This document shows, piece by piece, positions 34,787 through 43,360 of a stretch of DNA of 64,000 bases; the stretch's first letter is position 1; every line of letters begins with the position of its first letter. Both the position numbers and the translations under genes were made by a program. A model generated the notes under the pieces. It did no database searches, was not told the DNA's origin, and saw only the letters and a program-made list of their open reading frames with translations. The stretch comes from Bacteroidetes bacterium UBA1312. GTDB lineage: Bacteria > Bacteroidota > Bacteroidia > Chitinophagales > Chitinophagaceae. The DNA is taken from assembly GCA_002307135.1 (NCBI GenBank), contig DBTQ01000034.1, forward strand, positions 1 to 64,000. The letters run 5' to 3'.

Positions 34787-35911
34787 GTGAGATTATTTAA
34801 AATAAGCACAGCTCTTCGAAGCGAATTAAGATTACAACGCCAAACAATATTCGGGAATAGGCGTTATTGGTTTCATATTGCCATTTGGATCTGTATCACT
34901 TTTGTTTTTATCATAGGAAAGGACTTCACCAAAGGACTTCATGACGGGCTTATAAATGGAAAGTCCATCGAACAAATACCAATATTTTACGGAATTATTT
35001 TTGGTAGTGGCATAGCCGCAATTATGGTCTATTTCTTCTTAATGTTGGTTATTCCTTATGCACGCCATAAAAGAAGAAAAACATTTTTGTGGTTAGGTCT
35101 GATGTCTAATATTGGATTTTGGATATTAACATTAATACTTGTGGGTATATTAAGTGGTGCGATTAACCCTATAGATTCTGATAAAAGTAAAGGTTATTTA
35201 GTTGGCATTTCCGCATCATTATCTGCAATAATATCAGCCTATTTCTTTTCGTTGTATTACTTCATTGACCTCTATGACCAACAAAAATACCTAAACAATT
35301 ATCAACAGGTATTTACAGATAAACTACATGCGGAAACCAATTTTTTAAAGACGCAGATTAATCCGCATTTTCTATTCAATACGCTGAACAATATTTACTC
35401 GCTCAGTCTCAAACAATCAGATAACGCCGTAGTTATTACCCAACAATTAAAAGACCTAATACAATACATGGTCAACGATTGCAGTAAAGAAACAGTGCCA
35501 CTCGCCGGCGAAATTGAGTTTCTTAAAAACTATGTAGCATTAGAACAGCTTAGAAATAAACAAGAAAATATTGACATTGAATTAAATATTAAAGGGAGCG
35601 CTGAAGGAAAAGAAATAGCTCCATTATTATTGGTCAATTTCATTGAAAACGCATTCAAACACGGTGTAAAAGCAGGAATTAATCATGCATTTGTAAGAAT
35701 CAATTTATACATCATGAGCAATATACTCTCCATGGAAATAATCAACAGTAAACCTCAAACGACTAACAGTCATTTATCGGTTCAACACAGTGGTGGCATT
35801 GGTATAAAAAATGTGCGGCGTAGATTAGAAATACTATATCCTAAAAAACACAAACTGCGCATCAATGAGTCAAAAGAAGAATACGCTGTTCATTTAAACA
35901 TTACACTCTAA
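34787..35911 (+). CDS. LytS/YehU-family sensor histidine kinase
   Basis: The 374-residue inner-membrane kinase has four hydrophobic segments (about residues 28-44, 66-90, 100-124 and 138-160) and no large extracytoplasmic domain. A short linker leads to the His_kinase domain with His194 in TQINPHFLFNTLNNIYSL. A HATPase with N-box FIENAFKHGV and G-box GGIGIKNVRRRLEILYP follows, so all catalytic elements are present. The start is GTG; no ATG precedes the first TM segment. It heads a three-gene operon with a second kinase-like gene (5-base gap) and a LytTR regulator. Confidence 0.93.
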   Translation: MRLFKISTALRSELRLQRQTIFGNRRYWFHIAIWICITFVFIIGKDFTKGLHDGLINGKSIEQIPIFYGIIFGSGIAAIMVYFFLMLVIPYARHKRRKTFLWLGLMSNIGFWILTLILVGILSGAINPIDSDKSKGYLVGISASLSAIISAYFFSLYYFIDLYDQQKYLNNYQQVFTDKLHAETNFLKTQINPHFLFNTLNNIYSLSLKQSDNAVVITQQLKDLIQYMVNDCSKETVPLAGEIEFLKNYVALEQLRNKQENIDIELNIKGSAEGKEIAPLLLVNFIENAFKHGVKAGINHAFVRINLYIMSNILSMEIINSKPQTTNSHLSVQHSGGIGIKNVRRRLEILYPKKHKLRINESKEEYAVHLNITL

Positions 35912-35916
35912 GACTT

Positions 35917-37005
35917 ATGTTACATCAATATATTGAGCAAAAAATAAATCGAAAAAACAGAGGCGTTTATTTCAAAAAAGGGAAATGGATATTACATGTG
36001 CTTTTATTTATTGCAATTTGGGTGGCAGGAGCTATTAAATTTAATAAAAATACTACCTCAGACCTGCATATAAAAACATGGGTAGCTTCCATTCTTATTT
36101 CCATACCTTTTATCTTGTTCTTTTACTTTTATTGTTTATACCTGATACCCGTTTATTTCAAAAAAAACGAGTACAAAAAATTCTGGATCATACTGACCTG
36201 TTTACTACTTATATTTCCGTTATTAGATATAGGTCTCGAAAAAATAATGGCTCCCTATTTTCCTATAATAATAGAAAAGTCGTCGAATATAAGTTTCCCG
36301 AAATTGATTGGCCAGTCCTATAAAAATTTTATCGAGAACTTTATCGGTTTTACTTCTATACTATTTATAATGGAATTAGCCGAAGGTATCAGAACGTCAA
36401 AAGAAATTTTCACAGATACCAATCAGCTCGCACTCACCGAACGCAATCTCTTGAAAACACAAATGAATCCGGACTTTATGATTCGCTCTTTAGACGGCAT
36501 TGTTCAACTCACCAGCCAAAAAAGTACAGATGCTCCTGATGCTGTTATTCAATTTTCAGATGTATTACGGTATCGCTTGTATCGCAGCGGAGAGAGGACT
36601 GTGCTTATAGAAGAAGAACTAAAGTATCTACAAAGTTTGTTTCAATTTCAAAATACTTTATTCGAAAACAATAACGCTTGTGTATTGGAACAACAAGGTG
36701 ATATAAGCAACAAATATTTACCGCCATTATCACTCATCAACATTGCAGAACCGCTCATCAACACTTATACTTCCAGCAATGACTGGTCGTTCCTTATTTA
36801 CTTGCTCGCAGAAGAAAGAGAAATACAAATAGCCATAGAGCTAAATACAACCTATGCCGACATGAATTCAATTATTGAATCAATCAATAATAATATCAAA
36901 CTAGTTTTCTCACCAGAAGCTATATTTGCTTCAGAAAAAAATGGCTCAACTTACAGCCTTCGCTTATGTCTTCCAATACAAACACGATCAATTGTCTCAT
37001 CATAG
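35917..37005 (+). CDS. Degenerate LytS-type kinase (predicted pseudokinase)
   Basis: The 362-residue protein repeats the architecture of its neighbour: four hydrophobic segments (about residues 24-41, 55-78, 88-104 and 138-154) and a LytS-like phosphotransfer region. In the phospho-acceptor box the canonical NPHFLFN is replaced by NPDFMIR (Asp186). The following HATPase region lacks the N-box Asn and the glycine box (LINIAEPLINTYTSS in place of an ENAFKH-type sequence). It cannot be a standard kinase. The reading frame is intact, in operon and highly structured, so it is not a pseudogene. A sensor or allosteric partner of the active kinase is inferred. Its end overlaps the regulator gene by 40 bases. 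Confidence 0.85.
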   Translation: MLHQYIEQKINRKNRGVYFKKGKWILHVLLFIAIWVAGAIKFNKNTTSDLHIKTWVASILISIPFILFFYFYCLYLIPVYFKKNEYKKFWIILTCLLLIFPLLDIGLEKIMAPYFPIIIEKSSNISFPKLIGQSYKNFIENFIGFTSILFIMELAEGIRTSKEIFTDTNQLALTERNLLKTQMNPDFMIRSLDGIVQLTSQKSTDAPDAVIQFSDVLRYRLYRSGERTVLIEEELKYLQSLFQFQNTLFENNNACVLEQQGDISNKYLPPLSLINIAEPLINTYTSSNDWSFLIYLLAEEREIQIAIELNTTYADMNSIIESINNNIKLVFSPEAIFASEKNGSTYSLRLCLPIQTRSIVSS

Positions 37006-37721
37006 ACGATGAACCTTTGGCACAAGAAGTTCTGGCAACACACATTGCACAAGTTGCCACGCTAACTCTTGTGCAACAGTGCAATAATGCAATGGAGGCC
37101 TTCGAAGCACTCCATAAAAATAAAATAGATCTTATCTTTCTCGACATCAATATGCCGGTAATCAGCGGATTAAATTTTCTTCGTTCGCTCAAAGAACCTC
37201 CGGCTGTAATACTTACTACCGCATATACAGAATATGCAATAGAAGGCTACGAATTGGATGTGGTTGACTATCTGCTCAAACCTATTCCTTTCGACCGTTT
37301 TGCCAAAGCCGTAAATAAGGTTATTTCATTATTGGAAAAACAAGGCAGACCTATTGCTACGATTCAGGACATTGCTATCGTAAATAATAAAAACACATCC
37401 CCTACAACCGGAATACAGAAAGACTACTTTTTTATAAAATCAGATGGCAAATTGGTAAAGCTAAATTATACGGACGTTAAGTATATAGAGGGTATGAAAG
37501 ATTATCTGAAAGTGCATGTTGCCAACAATTATTATGTGGTACACCAAACAATGAAAAGTATGGAAGATCAATTGCCCGCCGATAAATTCATGCGTATTCA
37601 CAAATCGTACATTGTAGCATTGTCTGCTATCAAATCCATAGATGGCAATATAATTCATATTGACAAGGATACCATTCCTCTAGGAAGTAGCTACAAGGAT
37701 ACCTTGATGAAAGTAATTTAG
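36966..37721 (+). CDS. LytTR-family response regulator
   Basis: The 251-residue protein has an N-terminal receiver domain (residues 9-125): acidic pair DDEP, phospho-acceptor Asp60 in LIFLDINMP, Thr in LTTAY and Lys in LLKPIPF. A C-terminal LytTR DNA-binding domain follows (about residues 150-250; YFFIKSDGKLVKL, YIEGMKDYLKVH, FMRIHKSYIVAL). LytTR regulators bind paired direct repeats, and such repeats occur upstream of this operon. The ATG at 36966 lies inside the pseudokinase gene, giving a 40-base overlap and probable coupling. A strong terminator follows. Confidence 0.95.
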   Translation: MSSNTNTINCLIIDDEPLAQEVLATHIAQVATLTLVQQCNNAMEAFEALHKNKIDLIFLDINMPVISGLNFLRSLKEPPAVILTTAYTEYAIEGYELDVVDYLLKPIPFDRFAKAVNKVISLLEKQGRPIATIQDIAIVNNKNTSPTTGIQKDYFFIKSDGKLVKLNYTDVKYIEGMKDYLKVHVANNYYVVHQTMKSMEDQLPADKFMRIHKSYIVALSAIKSIDGNIIHIDKDTIPLGSSYKDTLMKVI

Positions 37722-37723
37722 AT

Positions 37724-37767
37724 TAAAATGGGCTACAGGTTTATTCTGTAGCCCATTTTAAAAAAAT
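37724..37767. terminator. Bidirectional Rho-independent terminator
   Basis: A 15-base stem (TAAAATGGGCTACAG paired with CTGTAGCCCATTTTA) has a 7-base loop and is followed by seven A/T bases on each side. It ends the LytTR operon and the convergent DUF4293 gene. Confidence 0.85.
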
Positions 37768-37781
37768 TTATCGAAAGATCG

Positions 37782-38216
37782 CTAGCGCAATCTGTCCACT
37801 GACTTCACCAGCGCATCATCTTTACGAATACCACTTAGTGCCAGAAATAAAAATACAATCGCAATTACAGGAATAATTGGACCGGGTAATGCGAAATTAT
37901 CATTAGTGGCCGGTATCTGCGCGTTCTTCAAATTTTGAATTTTCATGAGCATAACTGCAATAAAAGCCGCAGACGATAATATGCTCAGCCATACCAATCC
38001 TTTCTGACGCTTTCTATTTTTGAACATAAAAATGCTAATAAGTGGAAGCAAAGTCATGAGCGCCGTTAAGAGTAGCAATGCATATTCATTTTTAGCACCC
38101 ATAATAATTGGTTCTACAGCTCCTCCAAGTGTATAGTGATACAATGGAAATATAAATAAGGCACCGCTAAAAAAAGCGGCTAAAAAAAGCCAAATCGTTT
38201 GAACACGTTGAATCAT
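37782..38216 (-). CDS. DUF4293 family membrane protein
   Basis: The 144-residue protein has four hydrophobic helices and begins MIQRVQTIWLFLAA, the DUF4293 signature. The third and fourth helices are joined by a short loop (NLKNAQIPATNDNFALPG). The family is confined to Bacteroidota and has no known function. It lies 24 bases after serS on the same strand, so they are probably cotranscribed. Confidence 0.88.
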   Translation of the reverse strand: MIQRVQTIWLFLAAFFSGALFIFPLYHYTLGGAVEPIIMGAKNEYALLLLTALMTLLPLISIFMFKNRKRQKGLVWLSILSSAAFIAVMLMKIQNLKNAQIPATNDNFALPGPIIPVIAIVFLFLALSGIRKDDALVKSVDRLR

Positions 38217-38240
38217 TGTTTTGTGTTTTATTTTTTAAAA

Positions 38241-39512
38241 TTAATTAATTATCTCGCTACCAAAATAAGTGCGTAAAACTTCCGGAACTACAATACCATC
38301 AAGTGTTTGAAAGTTTTCGAGCAAACAGGCCATAATACGTGGTAATGCCAATGAACTACCATTTAGTGAATGCAACAGCTGCGTTTTACCTTCTGCATTT
38401 TTATAACGAATTTTGCACCTGTTAGTTTGGAAACTTTCGAAATTACTTACTGAGCTTACTTCCAACCAACGTTCCTGTGCCGCACTAAATACCTCAAAGT
38501 CATACGTAAGTGCTGATGTAAAACTCATATCACCACCACAAAGCCGAAGAATGCGATACTCTAATCCAAGATTTTGCAACAATTTTTCAACATGAACAAC
38601 CATTCCTTCTAATGCTTCATAACTTTTATCAGGATGAGTAAATTGTACAATCTCTACTTTATCGAATTGATGCAAGCGATTTAGTCCACGAACATCTTTA
38701 CCATAAGAACCAGCTTCTCTGCGGAAACAGGGCGTATAGGCGGTCATACGTATGGGCAAGTCGTGCTCCGCAGAAATCGTATCGCGATAAATATTAGTAA
38801 CGGGTACTTCTGCTGTTGGTATCAAATAAAAATTATCGGCAGTGGCATGATACATTTGTCCTTCCTTGTCCGGTAACTGACCTGTACCATAAGCGCTTGC
38901 TTCATTAACCATAAACGGTGGGTACACTTCCTTGTAACCAGCAGCAGTATTGTAATCCAAGAAATAAGAAATCAACGCTCTTTGTAATCTTGCACCCTTA
39001 TCTATATACACAGGGAAACCACTACCTGTAATCTTGTTACCTAATTCAAAATCAATCAAATTGTATTTAGTAGTCAAATCCCAGTGAGGTAAATTTTGTG
39101 CACTAAGATCAGGGCGAATGCCACCAACCCGAACTACTTCATTTTCTTCAGGTGTTTTACCGAATGGTACTGAAATATGCGGTAAATTGGGTAAACGTAT
39201 TAGCAAATCCTGCTGCTCTTCCTCCAATAACGCAAGTCGTTGCGCTATTGATTTCGCTTCTTCTTTTTTGTTTGATACTTCCGTTTTTAACGCTTCGGCT
39301 TCTTCTTTTTTGCCCTGACCCATTAGCATACCAATAGTTTTGGAAGCCGCATTTATGACCGTAGCAATTTCATCGTTTTGTACTTGTATATGTCTTCTTT
39401 TCTCGTCGATAGCAATTATTGAATCTACTATTTCCAAGTCTTTAAAATTTTTCTTTTTAAGTCCTTCTAAAATGAGTTCTTTATGCTGTCTGAATAATTG
39501 TAATGTTAACAT
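38241..39512 (-). CDS. serS: Seryl-tRNA synthetase
   Basis: This class II synthetase charges tRNA-Ser (and tRNA-Sec). From ATG 39512 it has 423 residues: an N-terminal antiparallel coiled-coil arm (about residues 25-100, Glu/Lys rich) for tRNA binding, motif 2 FRREAGSYGKDVRGLNRLHQ near residue 260, and motif 3 LNGSSLALPRIMACLLEN near residue 385. A longer frame to 39533 would start inside the -7 element, so the shorter start is chosen. DUF4293 follows. Confidence 0.97.
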   Translation of the reverse strand: MLTLQLFRQHKELILEGLKKKNFKDLEIVDSIIAIDEKRRHIQVQNDEIATVINAASKTIGMLMGQGKKEEAEALKTEVSNKKEEAKSIAQRLALLEEEQQDLLIRLPNLPHISVPFGKTPEENEVVRVGGIRPDLSAQNLPHWDLTTKYNLIDFELGNKITGSGFPVYIDKGARLQRALISYFLDYNTAAGYKEVYPPFMVNEASAYGTGQLPDKEGQMYHATADNFYLIPTAEVPVTNIYRDTISAEHDLPIRMTAYTPCFRREAGSYGKDVRGLNRLHQFDKVEIVQFTHPDKSYEALEGMVVHVEKLLQNLGLEYRILRLCGGDMSFTSALTYDFEVFSAAQERWLEVSSVSNFESFQTNRCKIRYKNAEGKTQLLHSLNGSSLALPRIMACLLENFQTLDGIVVPEVLRTYFGSEIIN

Positions 39513-39530
39513 GTGTTGTATTTGATGCGG

Positions 39531-39538
39531 CAAAGATA
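39531..39538 (-). promoter_or_regulatory. -7 element of the serS promoter
   Basis: TATCTTTG on the minus strand fits TAnnTTTG exactly and lies 18 bases before the ATG at 39512. No clear TTTG -33 element is present. It argues against the upstream in-frame start at 39533. Confidence 0.5.
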
Positions 39539-39579
39539 GTTATTGACCGTTTATTATAAATTTTATGTTGTTCGTATCA

Positions 39580-40194
39580 TCAATCTTTGATTGGACCTGC
39601 AAAAAGTTGTTCCCCTGCTTCTATTCTCAATTGCAATTTATTTTCCTGAGGAGGGATAGGACAAGAATAGCCTCCGGCGTAAGCACAGTAAGGGTTATAA
39701 CACTTATTGAAGTCTATTATAATCATTCCATTAACGATATCATCAGTACTTAAGTCTATATACCGGCCGCCTGCATACGTTGTCTCGTAATTAGTCAGAT
39801 CATTAAATGGGAGAAACAGGTGTTTATAAAATTGTTCCTTTTTTATCAAACTCATGCTTTGATATATGCTCAAGGTATATTTTTTGCCTTTCCACAAAAA
39901 GGTAGCTGTTGCATATTGCCTATACACTTGTTTTTTACCGCTGTGTGTAAGCATATCAAATGTAGGAGCATCGGGAGTAAGGGTAACATGCGCTTGAACT
40001 CTGTATTCTTTTTTTGTTGGATAAAATCTCAGAAATGCAGTGTCTTTCCCTTTTAACGGACTTCGTTCTTCTTTAATAAAATCTGCTTTATAGCTTTTCC
40101 TAAAAACAGCAATTGTGTCTGAGTATGATTGTGCACGACTATTTGTTACAGCACAAATCACAATGATAAAACACCAAAAGAATCGATTATTCAT
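39580..40194 (-). CDS. DUF1684 domain secreted protein
   Basis: From ATG 40194 the protein has 204 residues and a signal peptide (MNNRFFWCFIIVICAVTNSRA). The longer frame to 40308 adds an implausible 38 residues. The DUF1684 core is clear: KADFIKEERSPLKGKD, FDMLTHSGKKQVYRQYATATF and the C-terminal IIIDFNKCYNPYCAYAGGYSCPIPPQENKLQ. The last contains the conserved NPYCAY segment. Function unknown; related proteins are periplasmic or lipoproteins. Confidence 0.87.
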   Translation of the reverse strand: MNNRFFWCFIIVICAVTNSRAQSYSDTIAVFRKSYKADFIKEERSPLKGKDTAFLRFYPTKKEYRVQAHVTLTPDAPTFDMLTHSGKKQVYRQYATATFLWKGKKYTLSIYQSMSLIKKEQFYKHLFLPFNDLTNYETTYAGGRYIDLSTDDIVNGMIIIDFNKCYNPYCAYAGGYSCPIPPQENKLQLRIEAGEQLFAGPIKD

Positions 40195-40267
40195 GACACA
40201 AAGTTGTTGAAAATAATTCGAACTATTATTGGACACAAACGAAATGTAAAATGACAAGTTAAGCATA

Positions 40268-40295
40268 CAAAATGTAAAACATATTTTACATTTTG
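40268..40295. promoter_or_regulatory. Perfect 12-base inverted repeat, candidate operator
   Basis: CAAAATGTAAAA and its exact complement TTTTACATTTTG flank a four-base spacer (CATA). A third partial copy (AAATGTAAAAT) lies at about 40242-40252. The palindrome overlaps the expected -33 region of the promoter of the next two genes, whose -7 element is CACCTTTG (40308-40315). Binding by the XRE regulator encoded in that pair would give autorepression; this is inferred from position. Confidence 0.5.
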
Positions 40296-40332
40296 GAAAA
40301 TAAACCACACCTTTGTTTAAAATTTACTCATT

Positions 40333-40812
40333 ATGTCACATTCATTATTGTTACCCAACAGGTATAAAAAAATCGGATGGTGCTTATTTGTCCCTATGTT
40401 TATAATCGGGGTATTTGTTTTTGCTACCAATTACGAAATCAATTGGCTGCACGGAAAAGTCTTTACAATTTGTTCCGGTTTTTTTGGCGACAAAAATGTT
40501 CCGAGAAAATGGATTATAGAAACTAATCTTACTAATACATTATTAGGCGTTCTATTTATAACCGGTGCCTTATTGGTTGGATTTTCCGAAGAAAAAAACG
40601 AAGACGAATATATTGCCGGGATGCGTTTGAATGCACTTTTATGGGCGGTTTTGATCAATTATATTTTACTCCTCATTGCTTTTATTCTGGTGTACGACTT
40701 ACCATTTTTTACAGTGATGACTTTTAATATGTTTACCGTATTATTATTGTTTATATTTCGCTTTCACTATCTTCTGTATCGTTCTAAAATTGCTCTTACT
40801 GATGAAAAATAA
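40333..40812 (+). CDS. Hypothetical four-helix membrane protein
   Basis: The 159-residue protein has four hydrophobic segments (about residues 16-32, 68-84, 99-120 and 126-145). An extracytoplasmic-looking loop containing GKVFTICSGFFGDKNVP follows the first segment, and the cytoplasmic loop SEEKNEDEYIAGMRLNALLWA follows the second. It overlaps the downstream XRE regulator by 11 bases. Pairs of this kind are frequent in Bacteroidota and Bacillota. The function is not known; a stress-responsive membrane component is a guess. Confidence 0.7.
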   Translation: MSHSLLLPNRYKKIGWCLFVPMFIIGVFVFATNYEINWLHGKVFTICSGFFGDKNVPRKWIIETNLTNTLLGVLFITGALLVGFSEEKNEDEYIAGMRLNALLWAVLINYILLLIAFILVYDLPFFTVMTFNMFTVLLLFIFRFHYLLYRSKIALTDEK

Positions 40813-41002
40813 TATCAAAGTTGAACGTGCAATAAAGGATATTACACAGGATGAACTAGCTAAAAAAATAGGCGTTAGCAGGCAAACGATTAATGCCATG
40901 GAAGCTAATAAGTATGTGCCATCTACAGTCTTGGCACTCAAAATTGCTCAGTTATTTGGGAAACCGGTAGAAAGCATTTTTATATTGGAACAGAATGACT
41001 GA
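40802..41002 (+). CDS. Short XRE-family helix-turn-helix regulator
   Basis: From ATG 40802 the protein has 66 residues, essentially one Cro/CI-type HTH domain: ITQDELAKKIGVSRQTINAMEANKYVPSTVLALKIAQLFG, then the C-terminal VESIFILE shared by small chromosomal XRE regulators. It has no effector domain. It overlaps the membrane-protein gene and is therefore coexpressed with it. The palindrome at 40268-40295 is the obvious candidate target. Confidence 0.9.
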   Translation: MKNNIKVERAIKDITQDELAKKIGVSRQTINAMEANKYVPSTVLALKIAQLFGKPVESIFILEQND

Positions 41003-41092
41003 GTTTTTAAATGTGATTAAATTAAGATCAAAACATTCTTACAAAATAGAAGAGCATATCATTTTCGGCGTATTTTTAAAATAAAAAGCTTT

Positions 41093-42055
41093 ATGAATCT
41101 TACCCGCTACGCCCTAATGTTTTGTTTATGCTGCGTTTATGCTTTCAATACATCTGCCCAATCAACAACATTTACCTGTGCAGGAAGTGTTATTTCTTTA
41201 CTGGATAGTACCGAAGCTGCGGCAGTGTCGCAAAAACCAGATGCTTATACGCATGAGCATACGCCATTTGACCTTTCGATAAGATTAGATAGATCAGAAG
41301 GCCTTAATGAAAGTGATTACCTCGCCGCCACTGCAAAGAGTGTCCGCAACTGGCCGAAAGGGGAACAAGAACAATTGAAAAAAGCTTTTGCATCTATAGA
41401 CTTGTTTGTAAAAACCACAGGAGCGCATCTACACCTTCCAGATACTATAAAAATAATAAAGACCACTTCGGCTGAAGAGTTTGGTGCTGAAGGTTATACA
41501 AGAGAGAATAGAATTATGCTTAATACAAATGCCCAGCCAATTGATCTTCATCTGGTGGCACATGAATTATGGCACGTAATTAGCAGAATGAATCCAATTT
41601 TACGAAACAATGCTTACGCAGTGTTTCATTTTAAGCCATGCAATAATATTGTTTATAAACCGGCCATGAAAAATCATGTGATCACCAATCCCGACTGCCC
41701 ATTTTTAATGAATTACATAACCATTACAAAAGATGGCAAAAAACAGGATGTTGCGCTAATGCTTTATTCAAAGAACGATTTTCACAACGGGTACAGAATG
41801 GAACAATATGCCAATATTGGTTTGCTGGCACTTACAGGAGATGATGAACACAAAACACCGTTGCTCAAAGATGGTAATGCGGTAGTGTATGAGCTTAGTG
41901 AACCAAGTGATTTTTTCAGCCAAGTCGGATCCAATACACAGTATATGCTTCATGTTGAAGAAATTACAGCTGAACATTTTGCCGCTGTTGTGAATGGTGA
42001 CAAATTACCCCAAATGGAATATTTAACGGGCGTAAGGGCTGTTTTAATGGAATAA
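41093..42055 (+). CDS. Secreted putative zinc metallopeptidase (HELWH)
   Basis: A signal peptide (cleavage near NTSAQS, residue 23) is followed by a roughly 295-residue mature protein. It contains HELWHVISRMNP with the zinc-type motif HExxH at residues 157-161 in a hydrophobic helix (IDLHLVAHELWHVI). A third ligand is not obvious; a downstream region (NDFHNGYRMEQYANIGLLAL) offers His and Glu candidates. No peptidase family was recognised. It is a single-gene unit before mnmA. Confidence 0.65.
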   Translation: MNLTRYALMFCLCCVYAFNTSAQSTTFTCAGSVISLLDSTEAAAVSQKPDAYTHEHTPFDLSIRLDRSEGLNESDYLAATAKSVRNWPKGEQEQLKKAFASIDLFVKTTGAHLHLPDTIKIIKTTSAEEFGAEGYTRENRIMLNTNAQPIDLHLVAHELWHVISRMNPILRNNAYAVFHFKPCNNIVYKPAMKNHVITNPDCPFLMNYITITKDGKKQDVALMLYSKNDFHNGYRMEQYANIGLLALTGDDEHKTPLLKDGNAVVYELSEPSDFFSQVGSNTQYMLHVEEITAEHFAAVVNGDKLPQMEYLTGVRAVLME

Positions 42056-42137
42056 CCAGTTTGAAATAAATCAATTAAACCGAAGCTCACTAATAGGCAC
42101 ATCACGATAAAATATAGCTACAGAGGCATTCACTACT

Positions 42138-42145
42138 TACCTTTG
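42138..42145 (+). promoter_or_regulatory. -7 element of the mnmA promoter
   Basis: TACCTTTG fits TAnnTTTG exactly, 31 bases before the first ATG of mnmA at 42177. Confidence 0.45.
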
Positions 42146-42176
42146 TTTCTTTTTTGTGTAAACTAATATTAGTAAA

Positions 42177-43271
42177 ATGAGTAAAATGGGCAAAGTATTG
42201 GTGGCAATGAGTGGCGGTATTGACAGTACCGTTACAGCACTAATGCTGCACCACCAAGGTTATGATGTTGTTGGCATTACCATGAAAACCTGGGATTATG
42301 CAGTGTCGGGTGGATCAAAAAAAGAGACCGGCTGTTGCAATTTAGATTCATTCAACGATGCGCGTATGGCTGCGGTTGAACATGGGTTCCCTCATTATGT
42401 ATTTGACATTCGTGAAGAGTTTGGTGAAAGTGTAATTAATAATTTTGTCGATGAGTATATGGCCGGCCGAACACCTAACCCTTGTGTACTTTGTAATACT
42501 CATATCAAATGGTCTGCGCTACTCAAACGTGCCGATGCATTAGGTTGTGATTTTATTGCAACCGGACATTATGTAAAAGTACGTGAAGAAAATAGCCGTT
42601 TTGTACTATCAAAAGCAAAAGACTTAACCAAAGATCAAAGCTATGTGCTTTGGGGCTTAGGTCAGGAATGCCTGAGCAGAAGTATTTATCCATTAGGTAA
42701 TTTACTCAAAACTGAGGTACGCCAAATGGCTGCCGAAATGGGCTATACAGATCTTGCTAAAAAAGCAGAGAGCTATGAAATTTGTTTCGTTCCCGACAAT
42801 GACTACCGCGGCTTCCTAAAGCGCCAAAATCCGGGGCTGGAAGCAGAGGTAGAAGGTGGTGATTTTGTATTGACTGATGGCACAAAAGTAGGTAAGCACA
42901 GAGGCTTTCCCTTTTACACCATTGGACAGCGTAAAGGTTTGGATATTGCTTTGGGCAGGCCGATTTTTGTTACCAAAATAATACCAGAAACCAATACTGT
43001 AGTGCTGGGTGATATGCACGAGCTTCAACAAGCAAGTATGCTGGTCAGCGGGCTCAATATGGTAAAATATGCAAGTATCGAAAACGGTATGCGAGCAGTT
43101 ACAAAAATCAGGTACAAAGACCCTGGAACTGAAAGTTCGCTTTACTGGGCTGACAATATGTTGAGTGTGCATTTTGACCATTCCGTAAATAGCATTGCTC
43201 CAGGGCAAAGTGCAGTGATTTACGAAGGCGACGATGTGGTAGCAGGTGGAATTATTCATTCAGGGATATAA
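42177..43271 (+). CDS. mnmA: tRNA-specific 2-thiouridylase MnmA
   Basis: MnmA adds sulfur to C2 of U34 in tRNA-Lys, -Glu and -Gln. The 364-residue protein has the PP-loop ATP motif SGGIDSTV near residue 13, the catalytic cysteine pair (CVLCN near residue 103, YEICFVPD near residue 200) and the tRNA-contact segment GHYVKV. ATG at 42177 is followed by a second in-frame ATG three codons later. It is a single-gene unit, closed by a hairpin at 43275. Confidence 0.96.
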   Translation: MSKMGKVLVAMSGGIDSTVTALMLHHQGYDVVGITMKTWDYAVSGGSKKETGCCNLDSFNDARMAAVEHGFPHYVFDIREEFGESVINNFVDEYMAGRTPNPCVLCNTHIKWSALLKRADALGCDFIATGHYVKVREENSRFVLSKAKDLTKDQSYVLWGLGQECLSRSIYPLGNLLKTEVRQMAAEMGYTDLAKKAESYEICFVPDNDYRGFLKRQNPGLEAEVEGGDFVLTDGTKVGKHRGFPFYTIGQRKGLDIALGRPIFVTKIIPETNTVVLGDMHELQQASMLVSGLNMVKYASIENGMRAVTKIRYKDPGTESSLYWADNMLSVHFDHSVNSIAPGQSAVIYEGDDVVAGGIIHSGI

Positions 43272-43274
43272 TTT

Positions 43275-43315
43275 TTGCTTTTTATTATGTTTCTTTAGAA
43301 AAAGCATTATTTTTA
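43275..43315 (+). terminator. Probable Rho-independent terminator of mnmA
   Basis: TGCTTTTT and AAAAAGCA form an eight-base stem, followed by TTATTTTT. The stem is AT-rich, so the terminator may be weak. Confidence 0.45.
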
Positions 43316-43360
43316 ACCCTTGTTTGCATATATTTACACATCATTTTATTGTCATACAGT

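Noticed and set aside
35917..37005. Calling the second kinase gene a pseudogene
   Set aside because: Its frame is full length with no frameshift or stop, it is tightly packed in the operon and the rest of its architecture matches the active kinase; loss of motifs fits a pseudokinase better.
42816..43259. 147-codon frame on the minus strand within mnmA
   Set aside because: It lies entirely inside a well-supported conserved gene and shows no domain or start signal.
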